A stretch of DNA of 52,591 nucleotides from an uncultured Ectothiorhodospiraceae bacterium (GTDB lineage: Bacteria; Pseudomonadota; Gammaproteobacteria; UBA9214): NCBI GenBank assembly GCA_947258515.1, contig CAMYIO010000040.1, positions 1-52,591 on the forward strand. The letters are read 5' to 3'. A program made the position numbers and the translations under genes. The notes under the pieces are model-generated. The model was not told the DNA's origin. It saw only the letters and a list, made by a program, of their open reading frames with translations, and searched no databases. This document shows, in pieces, positions 34,640-41,848 of this stretch (positions are counted from its first letter, which is position 1; each line of letters opens with the position of its first letter).

Positions 34640-35725
34640 TTGATTATCAACCGCTATCTAATCCGTGAAATGGCCATGCCGCTGGTTACCGTGACCGCGA
34701 TACTGGTTTTCATCTTTATGAGCTATAACGCGGTTCGCTACACGGCGGACGCGGCAGCCGGCCTGTTGCCGGCCAGTACGGTCATCTACCTGACGCTGTT
34801 AAGGTCGCTTATCGCCATAGAAGTGCTGTTGCCTGTCGCGCTTTATCTATCCGTCATACTGGGTATGGGGCGACTCTACAGCGATAACGAGATGGTGGTG
34901 CTGCAGGCCACCGGTATCAGTGAGCTGTGGGTGGTGCGCAGTGTGCTGTGGCTGTCGCTGGCGGTGGCGATTGTTGTCGCCGGACTGTCACTGGCAGTAC
35001 GCCCCTGGGCGTACCAGCAAAGCTATCTGCTGAAGGCGGAGGCGGAGGCGGATTTCAACCTGAACAAGCTGGAAGCGGGTCAGTTTTATTCAGCGGAAGA
35101 CTCCGGTACCGTGATCTTCGTGGAAGGCATCAACAAACGACAGAAGCGGCTCGAACAGGTGTATTTTTTCAGGATCAAGGAGCGCAAGGTAGACATCATT
35201 AATGCACGACAGGCCTGGCAGCCGGTGACAGACCCGTTTGCAGCCCCCGAGCTGCAATTCCTTGAGGGTACCCAATATCAGGTCGATCTCGACGGCACCC
35301 TTGATCTGACCCTGAAATTCAAGGAGTTGTCAGTGCTGCTCAAGCCTGATAACGAGTATCTCGAACGCTACAGGAGCAAGGCTGCAGGCACACTGCAGCT
35401 TGTCGGTTCGAGCGAGCCTGACGATCTTGCCGAGTTCCAGTGGCGACTGACCACACCCGTTACCACACTGCTGCTTGGTGTTCTGGGTGTGCCACTGAGT
35501 CGCAGCGCACCGCGCAGTGGACGTTATTCAAGGACCATCGTCGCCGCACTGGTGTTCGCCTTGTTTTACGGCTTGAATGTGATGGCAAAGACCTGGGTCG
35601 AGCAGGGTGTGGTCGGCATCATCCCCGGCGTCTGGTGGCCACACGTACTGCTTGGTTTGCTGACCGTGGTGCTGCTATTGTGGCCGCTATTGCGGTCAGT
35701 CTTGCGGCCAGGAATCAGGTCATGA
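34640..35725 (+). CDS. lptF: LptF-like permease
   Basis: A 361-residue LptF/LptG-family membrane protein. It starts at TTG 34640 (M-I-I-N-R-Y-L-I-R-E, the usual LptF opening). Transmembrane segments lie near residues 10-30, 50-75, 95-120, 270-290, 300-320 and 330-350, with a periplasmic beta-jellyroll between (VIFVEGINKRQKRLEQVYFF, LEGTQYQVDLDGT). In E. coli LptF and LptG form the transmembrane part of the LptB2FG ABC machine that pulls lipopolysaccharide out of the inner membrane. Here the pair sits inside a sphingolipid locus rather than beside pepA, so it may be a paralogue used for another lipid. No LptB gene is nearby. The stop overlaps the lptG start (ATGA). Confidence 0.82.
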   Translation: MIINRYLIREMAMPLVTVTAILVFIFMSYNAVRYTADAAAGLLPASTVIYLTLLRSLIAIEVLLPVALYLSVILGMGRLYSDNEMVVLQATGISELWVVRSVLWLSLAVAIVVAGLSLAVRPWAYQQSYLLKAEAEADFNLNKLEAGQFYSAEDSGTVIFVEGINKRQKRLEQVYFFRIKERKVDIINARQAWQPVTDPFAAPELQFLEGTQYQVDLDGTLDLTLKFKELSVLLKPDNEYLERYRSKAAGTLQLVGSSEPDDLAEFQWRLTTPVTTLLLGVLGVPLSRSAPRSGRYSRTIVAALVFALFYGLNVMAKTWVEQGVVGIIPGVWWPHVLLGLLTVVLLLWPLLRSVLRPGIRS

Positions 35726-36789
35726 TCCTGGATCGCTATATTGGGCAAATACTGGCACGCAGTATCCTGCTGGTGGCGCTCATTCTGGTGCCCTTGTTCA
35801 TGTTGCTGGATCTGGTGCAGCAGCTGGATGATGTTGGGGTCGGAAACTACGGGCTGTCTGATGCATTTGTCTACGAAGCCTTCATGATGCCGGGCTATTT
35901 GTTGAGCCTGGCGCCGTTTATTGCCCTGCTGGGGACCAGTGTCGCACTTGGCGGGTTGGCGCATACCAAGGAGCTGACCGCCATGCGGGCCTGCGGCATC
36001 TCAATCGCACGCATCGGACTGGCGACGCTCAGGTCCGGTGTCCTGTTTATGTTTATGGTCATCATTATCATGGAGTGGATTGCGCCGCCGCTGCATCAGC
36101 AGGCGCTGAAACGGCAGTCGCTGGCGCTGTCCGGGGTCGATGTCCTGATCGAGGAACATGGCTTCTGGATCCACAAGGACAATCGCTTCGTCAATGTTCG
36201 CAACATATACCAGGGGCATACGCCGGCAGATATTCACGTCTTTGAGTTTGATCCGGAAAATCACCAGCTCAGCCGCTATCTGCACGCGGACCGGGCCGAG
36301 ACGAACAACCGCAAGCAGTGGTTATACAAGGATCTGCTTGTAAAGAACTACCAGCAGGGGTCTGTCGAAACCCGGCATGAAGCGGGATTGGCCCGGGAGT
36401 CTTACCTCACGGAGAAACAGTTGCAGGTCCTGGAACTGCCCATCAACAGCCTGCCGCCATCAGACCTGTATCAGTATCTCAATTACCTGCGTGCCAGCGG
36501 GCAGATAACGGAACGGTTCGAGCTGGTGTTCTGGCAGAAAGTCACGCTGCCAATAATTGTCGTCGTCATGATGTTGTGCTCGTTTCCCTTTGTGTTCGGC
36601 TCCATGCGAGTCTCCACTATGGGAAAGAGGATCGTTCTGGCCACCATCACCGGGCTCTCCTTTCAGTTGATCAGCCAGTTACTGGCCAACCTCGGTCTCA
36701 TGCTGAACCTGAGTCCCCTGCTGATGGTGTTGCTGCCGATTGTTGCCATCGTGTTTGTTGGCGCTGTATCGATGCGGCGCGCTTTCTAG
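35722..36789 (+). CDS. lptG: LptG-like permease, 3' end at an insertion-sequence remnant
   Basis: A 355-residue partner of the LptF-like protein. The ATG at 35722 overlaps the upstream stop by ATGA. It begins ILDRYIGQILARSILLVALI and shares the LptG layout: N-terminal helices, a jellyroll domain (GFWIHKDNRFVNVRNIYQGH), then C-terminal helices with VTLPIIVVVMMLCSFPFVFG and LLANLGLMLN. The TAG stop at 36787-36789 is part of the CTAG that borders the insertion-sequence end at 36790, so a few terminal residues may have been lost, though the family pattern looks complete to the last helix. The frame is also open upstream, inside lptF, which is not meaningful. Confidence 0.82.
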   Translation: MILDRYIGQILARSILLVALILVPLFMLLDLVQQLDDVGVGNYGLSDAFVYEAFMMPGYLLSLAPFIALLGTSVALGGLAHTKELTAMRACGISIARIGLATLRSGVLFMFMVIIIMEWIAPPLHQQALKRQSLALSGVDVLIEEHGFWIHKDNRFVNVRNIYQGHTPADIHVFEFDPENHQLSRYLHADRAETNNRKQWLYKDLLVKNYQQGSVETRHEAGLARESYLTEKQLQVLELPINSLPPSDLYQYLNYLRASGQITERFELVFWQKVTLPIIVVVMMLCSFPFVFGSMRVSTMGKRIVLATITGLSFQLISQLLANLGLMLNLSPLLMVLLPIVAIVFVGAVSMRRAF

Positions 36790-36882
36790 GAGCCTGTCGG
36801 ACTTAGGTGATCGTAGCGAGCATGATGGGAGAACGAGTACAAATGGTCACGATTTCGAGGCGCATAGTGGGCCTACGCAACG
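36790..36882 (+). mobile_element. Solo insertion-sequence end, 93 bp
   Basis: From GAGCCTGTCGGACTTAGGTG the sequence matches the element start at 52444 with one mismatch (GAGTAC against GAGAAC) and stops matching after GCAACG at 36882. The element's other end and its transposase are absent, so it is a decayed or deletion-trimmed insertion. It is bordered on the left by CTAG, as are the other copies. It supplies the stop region of lptG on one side and the last codons of the phosphodiesterase gene on the other. Confidence 0.85.
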
Positions 36883-37767
36883 CGTGCGGCTTACCCGGCA
36901 GAGATTGTAGCGCGCCCTGCGCCCGGGCTTGTGTCCTATCGCAGAAGCCGAGGGCACGCCAATCACCGGTGCATGGCCGGCTGCTGTGTCGAGCCTGCCC
37001 AGGGTTGCACGATGAGCGTGTCCGTGCAGAACCAGTTCCACGCCGTGTCGTTCAAGGGTATGACGCAGGGCACTGCTATCCGTGAGGCGCTTGCGCCATC
37101 CCAGGGTTTCGGCCAGTGGTGGATGATGAATGAGCAATGCCCTGAAGAGTCGGCGTTCACCGGTCTCCGCCAGGATCCTGCCCAGGGCCTGCAACTGGGT
37201 ATTCCCCAGGCGACCCGTGGCGAGCAAGGGTGCCGATGGCCGCGCCGACGACAGGCCGATAAAGGCGATGTGGTCACGGATACGCAGACTGGGAAACAGG
37301 TCGGCAGGCGCAGCTGCCGGGACATCCGATGCGAGGTAAGGCAACCAGTGGGCAAAGGTCTCTTCCCAGGGCGACCTGGCATAGGTTTCGTGATTGCCGG
37401 GTATGACGGTGAACTGTTCGGGTGGGCCAAGACCGGAAAGCCAGCCGGCGACTTCCTGAAACTCGTCCGGCAAGCCGAGATGCGTCAGGTCACCGGTGAT
37501 CACGGTGTGTCGCGGCCGGCAGTGCTTGAGGTCGCTTACCAGTGCGGCCAGCACGTCGGCGCGGTGTTCGTCACGGCGGTGAGACCTCCATGACAAATAG
37601 CCGAGCAGCCTTTTATTCAGCAGGTCACGGCGCCTGACGCCCTCCAGCGTGGAGAGATGGGGATCCGATATATGGGCGAACAGATAGCCTTCTGTATCAC
37701 ACCCTGCGACCTGTTCATTGGGCTTGCCCTCGGCCGGGGAGGAGTCGGCTGACTTTACGATACTCAC
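36847..37767 (-). CDS. Calcineurin-like metallophosphoesterase with replaced C-terminus
   Basis: A 306-residue protein with all metallophosphoesterase blocks: FAHISDPHLS, VITGDLTHLG, IPGNHET (H in G-N-H-E), ALLIHHPPLAE and VLHGHAHRATL. Two metal ions are expected in the active site. The start is GTG at 37767. The family includes UDP-2,3-diacylglucosamine and cyclic-nucleotide phosphodiesterases, so the substrate is open; in this locus it could trim a phosphate from a lipid headgroup or precursor. The final residues (R-T-R-C-V-G-P-L-C-A-S-K-S) are read from the insertion-sequence remnant at 36790-36882, so the original end is lost. The metal sites are untouched. Confidence 0.82.
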   Translation of the reverse strand: MSIVKSADSSPAEGKPNEQVAGCDTEGYLFAHISDPHLSTLEGVRRRDLLNKRLLGYLSWRSHRRDEHRADVLAALVSDLKHCRPRHTVITGDLTHLGLPDEFQEVAGWLSGLGPPEQFTVIPGNHETYARSPWEETFAHWLPYLASDVPAAAPADLFPSLRIRDHIAFIGLSSARPSAPLLATGRLGNTQLQALGRILAETGERRLFRALLIHHPPLAETLGWRKRLTDSSALRHTLERHGVELVLHGHAHRATLGRLDTAAGHAPVIGVPSASAIGHKPGRRARYNLCRVSRTRCVGPLCASKS

Positions 37768-37866
37768 CGGTATACTATACGCTAATCCGTCACGACGACT
37801 GCCAAAAGGGTAACCCGGATAGACACTTCACCCCAGCCAGATTCTGCTCACTCATCGCCGCATACC

Positions 37867-39096
37867 ATGCCGTGCTATGTCCATGTCTTCGATGAAACCT
37901 CCGTTCAGCTGTGGGGGCTGTCTTCCTCGCAACGCATCAGGGGCGAACTTGAGTGGGAATTATCGACCCTGAAACGGAAACTTCCAGGTCTCGACCCCAA
38001 TCGCTCGATTGAGTTTGTCGACGACCTGCAGCAGCTGCCCGCGGACGCCGATGTTGTCCTGTTTCGGGGTGACTACCTGTATGACGTTCGTGTCATTACC
38101 AGTCTTGTTGCGGCCGCGGATACGCTGCTGGAGGCGGGCGGGGATGACAACCGGGTACCGGTCGCGGCACATACCACGGCAGCGGCGGCTGTGCGGGTGA
38201 TGGAATATATCAGGGGGAGTCGTCAGGAACCGCCGGTCGTGCTCAACATCGCAACCCCGGATACGCTTGTTCCGCAAACGCACATCCGGCTGAAGAAGGC
38301 GCATGCAGCCTTTGTGCTGCTCGTCAATGAAGAGAACAGCCGGGCGCTGGAACAGCATCTTTTCAAGACTGCCTACAAGGGCATCACCGACCTGGTGACC
38401 AAATGGGTCTGGCCGGCACCGGCCCGCTGGGCTACAAGACTCTGTGTCCGCCTGCGTCTGCTGCCGAACCACGTGACGGCACTGAGCTGGGTGCTTGCCA
38501 TCGTGGCCGGCGTGCTGTTCTACCAGGGTGAATTCGTCGCCGGGCTGTTGAGCGGCTGGCTAATGACCTTTCTCGACACGGTAGATGGCAAGCTGGCACG
38601 GGTGACGGTGACATCAAGCCCGCTGGGAAACTACTTCGATCATATCCTCGACCTGCTGCATCCACCCTTCTGGTATCTCGCCTGGGGGCTGGGGCTGACC
38701 TCATTCGCCCCCGCCTTTTTGAGCGTCGATTTGAATACCGTGATCACGCTGGTTTTTGCAGGCTATATCGCCGGCCGGGTGGTGGAGGGCATCTTCAGTC
38801 GTATGGCCAGGTTTGGCATTTACAGCTGGCGGCCTGTCGACTCTTTCAATCGTCTGATCACGGCACGCCGCAACCCGTGTCTTGTTATATTCACCATCAG
38901 CCTGTTGCCGGGACGTCCGGACCTGGGGCTGGAAGCCGTCGCCCTGTGGACGCTGGCATCCACTCTCTTTCTGCTGCTGCGGCTGGCCATGGGCATCTTT
39001 TCACGTGTCACCTCGGGCCCGCTGCAATCCTGGCTGACAGAGATCGACCTGACGCGCAGCGAACAGACGCTGGCGGCGCGCTGGTTTACCCAGTAA
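37867..39096 (+). CDS. CDP-alcohol phosphotransferase with an N-terminal nucleotidyltransferase-like domain
   Basis: A 409-residue protein. The C-terminal 210 residues are a polytopic CDP-alcohol phosphatidyltransferase with the full signature D-x2-D-G-x2-A-R-x8-G-x3-D-x3-D, read as DTVDGKLARVTVTSSPLGNY then FDHILD. Residues 1-170 look like a degenerate nucleotidyltransferase domain (VVLFRGDYLYDVRVITSL, with an R-G-D-Y metal-site-like strand) but lack a Gly-rich loop. Such enzymes join an alcohol to a phospho-group carried as CDP. In a ceramide locus the product could be ceramide phosphoglycerate, phosphoinositol or another phosphosphingolipid. The start ATG at 37867 has no strong ribosome binding site. 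Confidence 0.85.
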   Translation: MPCYVHVFDETSVQLWGLSSSQRIRGELEWELSTLKRKLPGLDPNRSIEFVDDLQQLPADADVVLFRGDYLYDVRVITSLVAAADTLLEAGGDDNRVPVAAHTTAAAAVRVMEYIRGSRQEPPVVLNIATPDTLVPQTHIRLKKAHAAFVLLVNEENSRALEQHLFKTAYKGITDLVTKWVWPAPARWATRLCVRLRLLPNHVTALSWVLAIVAGVLFYQGEFVAGLLSGWLMTFLDTVDGKLARVTVTSSPLGNYFDHILDLLHPPFWYLAWGLGLTSFAPAFLSVDLNTVITLVFAGYIAGRVVEGIFSRMARFGIYSWRPVDSFNRLITARRNPCLVIFTISLLPGRPDLGLEAVALWTLASTLFLLLRLAMGIFSRVTSGPLQSWLTEIDLTRSEQTLAARWFTQ

Positions 39097-39168
39097 GTTG
39101 CAGTTTGCCGGCCACATGAACGGCACCTGCAGGAGACGAGGTCAGCGTAACCCTTGTCCGACTCCGCT

Positions 39169-40131
39169 ATGAGCAGCGAGCACTCGTTGCAGCCGTTGAC
39201 AATGCTGCTTGCTGAAAGGACGTCACTGACCTGCAGCCGTGAACTGCTGGCGCTGCGCGATGCACTGCTGCAGCGTTACAGCGAATCCGTCGCTGCCATG
39301 CTGTTCTATGGCTCCAGCCTGCGCAGTGGCGATGCCCTGGATGGGCTGGTCGACCTGTACCTGGTGGTCGACGATTACCGCAAGGCCTATGGCAAATCGC
39401 TCCCCGCGCTTTTCAACAGGCTGCTGCCACCCAATGTCTATTACCTCGAGGTGGCGGTCAACGGGCAACGGGTACGCGCCAAGTATGCCGTCATCTCCCT
39501 GCGGGACCTGGAGCGCGGTACCTCCATGAAATGGTTCCATTCCTACCTGTGGGGGCGCTTCTCACAACCCTGCGGATTGCTCTACAGCCGCGACAGTGAG
39601 ACCGGCCGACGGGTACACTGGGCACTTGCGCAGGCACTGCTGACCTTCCTCACGCGGGTGCTGCCCGCACTGCCGGAACGGCTGGATTACGCTGCAATCT
39701 GGCAACAGGGACTGGCGCTCAGCTACCGTGCTGAATTGCGTGCGGAGAAGCCGGAGCGTGCCATTCATCTCTATGAAGCCTGGCAGGAACATTACCGTGC
39801 GGTCACCTCCCTGGCGATGAATGCAGTGCCGTTCGAGGTAAAGCACGAGCAGGGTGCATCATCGATGCACTATGTTGTCAGCATTCCACGGCACACCCGC
39901 CTGCTGGGCCGTGCAGGCTGGTGGCTGCGCCGCTTGCAGGGCAAGCTGCTGTCGCTGCTGAGACTGATGAAGGCGACCTTTACCTTCCAGGGCGGCATGG
40001 ATTACATCGCCTGGAAACTGGAACGTCATACCGGTGTTCACATCGAGGTGACCCCGAAGATGCGCCGTCATCCGCTGCTTTACAGCTGGGGGCTGGTGTG
40101 GCGACTGTACCGTCGTGGGGTATTCCGTTAG
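39169..40131 (+). CDS. Tam41-like nucleotidyltransferase, putative
   Basis: A protein of about 320 residues. Its N-terminal half shows MLFYGSSLRSGDALDGLVDL, the Y-G-S-S...D motif of nucleotidyltransferases such as mitochondrial Tam41, which makes CDP-diacylglycerol. RAKYAVISLRDLERGTSMKW and FHSYLWGRFSQPCGLLYSRD also match that family's middle section. The C-terminal third is basic with hydrophobic stretches. It follows the CDP-alcohol phosphotransferase by 72 bp on the same strand. Production of a CDP-lipid is possible. The start is uncertain: ATG at 39169 or TTG at 39154 are both in frame and neither has a good Shine-Dalgarno. Confidence 0.66.
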   Translation: MSSEHSLQPLTMLLAERTSLTCSRELLALRDALLQRYSESVAAMLFYGSSLRSGDALDGLVDLYLVVDDYRKAYGKSLPALFNRLLPPNVYYLEVAVNGQRVRAKYAVISLRDLERGTSMKWFHSYLWGRFSQPCGLLYSRDSETGRRVHWALAQALLTFLTRVLPALPERLDYAAIWQQGLALSYRAELRAEKPERAIHLYEAWQEHYRAVTSLAMNAVPFEVKHEQGASSMHYVVSIPRHTRLLGRAGWWLRRLQGKLLSLLRLMKATFTFQGGMDYIAWKLERHTGVHIEVTPKMRRHPLLYSWGLVWRLYRRGVFR

Positions 40132-40141
40132 TTCCCCCGTG

Positions 40142-40949
40142 TCAGCGCCAGTGACTGAGGTCACGATCCAGCAGGCGGCCGAGTTTCTCTATATCAGCGG
40201 CGAATGTCTCATGCAGCTGTTTGCGCATGGCCTGGTCCAGCGGTGGCCGTTTTCTGACCACGGTGTTCTTTCTGAGCAGCCATTTTCGCAGGCGCTTCAA
40301 CCGCGATTTTTTCTTGCCCTTGCGGCGGGCACGCTGTTCGATGTTGAGCGTGTATTTCACCACCCTTGTGGGTGGACGCTTCAGCAGCAGGTGCAGCCAG
40401 CGGTAACGATAGAATTTTGAGACTTCCAGCGGGGGGAATTCCGTCTGCCCGTCGTAATCCACCTTGATGAAATCCAGTATCTGCCGGTAGCTGCCGAGCG
40501 TATCCGTGCAGCTGTTCGCCCCGTGCCCTGGCCTCCTGAAGCCCCCAGGCCGTTGCGAAATCCTCCACGTCTTCATCGAGGATGGCCAGCAGCCGTGCGT
40601 GATAGGAGTGAATCATGTCGACCGGATTGCGCGCCATGACAATAAAACGCGCCTGCGGATTCAGCTGCTGGATGCGCCTGATTGCCTCTGGATAATAGAG
40701 ATAGGAGACCGAGCCTTCTCCTGTTGCCTGGTAGTCACCGCTGCAGTGAGGGAAAAACAGCTCCAGGTAGTCGCTGTGCAGGTCCGCGTCCGGCGTTTCG
40801 TGCAGGGTAATGGAGAAGAAGTGCGGTTCCTTGGGCCGGGAAAAGCAGATGTGCGGGTTCCTCGACAGGTACTTGCTGATCGCCGTGGTGCCGCAGCGCG
40901 GAGCGCCGACCACGAAGAAGTCGGGAAAGCGGTCTGTGCGTTGTTGCAT
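40142..40949 (-). pseudogene. Sulfotransferase gene broken by a frameshift and internal deletion
   Basis: The 5' part, from ATG 40949, encodes a P-loop sulfotransferase start: PDFFVVGAPRCGTTAISKYL (PAPS-binding loop) and FIVMARNPVDMIHSYHARLL (3'-phosphate loop). After about 40520 this frame turns into a low-complexity stretch. The correct continuation appears in another frame as FIKVDYDGQTEFPPLEVSK, then LKRPPTRVV and KLGRLLDRDLSHWR to 40142, the family's usual C-terminus. The segment that normally lies between (about 35 residues, ending in the E-D-L strand) is also missing. The gene therefore encodes no complete enzyme. It would have sulfated a lipid or sugar of this locus. Confidence 0.85.
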
Positions 40950-40991
40950 TATTCTGTTGCTCCTGTAGCGCCCGCCGGTCGGCAGAGCACG

Positions 40992-40997
40992 TATAAT
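40992..40997 (+). promoter_or_regulatory. Candidate -10 box before the hydroxylase gene
   Basis: TATAAT, a perfect -10 hexamer, lies 71 bp before the ATG at 41069 in the divergent spacer next to the broken sulfotransferase. No good -35 was found 16-18 bases upstream. Confidence 0.35.
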
Positions 40998-41068
40998 ACG
41001 ATGCGACAGTCCGCGCCTGATAGCCCGGGGCTGTCAGTCACGCGTTTACTGACTAGACAGGTGTCCAC

Positions 41069-41824
41069 ATGGGAACTGCATCAAGATTGGAAAAACTGCG
41101 CCGTGGCTGGATCAAGAAAACCGGCAAACGTGTCCTGCATCTGACCGACCGCTTCATAAGCAGTCAGTCATTGATTGCTACTACACCGGTTTTAGATCCT
41201 GCTATCTTCCCGTGGACCAGCGATTTCGAGGCCAACTGGGAAAAGATTCGCGCGGAACTGGACGTGGTGCTGCAGGACCGGGACTCACTGCCATCATTCC
41301 ATGACATCTCACCGGACCAGAAACGCATCTCGAAGGGCGACAACTGGAAAACCTTCATTTTTTATGGTCTGGGGCACCGCGTCGACAGCAATTGTGAGCG
41401 CTGTCCGGAGACCACCCGGCTGCTGGAAAGGTGCCCGGAACTGCAGAACGCCTGGTTTTCCATCCTTAAACCCGGTTACCGCATACCGCCCCATAAAGGG
41501 CCGACCAGGGGCATCGTGCGAATCCATCTGGGACTCATCGTCCCGGCGCAGCGTGAACAGTGCTGGATCAGGGTGGATGACCGGATTCTCCACTGGGATG
41601 AGGGCAAGTGCATCGTGTTCGACGACGCCTATGAACATGAGGTGCAGAACAATACCGGGGAGCAGCGGGTGGTACTGTTCTTCGACGTCATCCGGCCCAT
41701 GCGTACCGCGGGACGTATCCTCAACCGCATCATGCTCGCACTGCTGAAGCGTACCGCCTATTTCAGGGATGCGCGGGAGAATATCAGGCAGTGGGAGCAG
41801 CGCAACGGTATGAAGCTGGATTGA
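41069..41824 (+). CDS. Aspartyl/asparaginyl beta-hydroxylase family dioxygenase, LpxO-like
   Basis: A 251-residue Fe(II)/2-oxoglutarate dioxygenase. The metal ligands are expected in IPPHKGPTRGIVRIHLGLIV (first His near residue 142) and DDAYEHEVQNNTGEQRVVLF (second His near residue 191), with the Arg for 2-oxoglutarate in the latter. Bacterial members such as LpxO hydroxylate acyl chains of lipid A at the 2 position. Here, at the end of a ceramide cluster, the acyl chain or long-chain base of the sphingolipid is a plausible target. The N-terminus is basic and has no clear transmembrane helix. The start ATG at 41069 is in frame with no earlier good candidate. Confidence 0.8.
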   Translation: MGTASRLEKLRRGWIKKTGKRVLHLTDRFISSQSLIATTPVLDPAIFPWTSDFEANWEKIRAELDVVLQDRDSLPSFHDISPDQKRISKGDNWKTFIFYGLGHRVDSNCERCPETTRLLERCPELQNAWFSILKPGYRIPPHKGPTRGIVRIHLGLIVPAQREQCWIRVDDRILHWDEGKCIVFDDAYEHEVQNNTGEQRVVLFFDVIRPMRTAGRILNRIMLALLKRTAYFRDARENIRQWEQRNGMKLD

Positions 41825-41848
41825 AACAGGCCAGCCGGCTGGCAAGCG

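Noticed and set aside
35440-35721. Upstream extension of the lptG frame
   Set aside because: It overlaps the end of lptF in another frame; the ATG at 35722 gives the normal LptG N-terminus.
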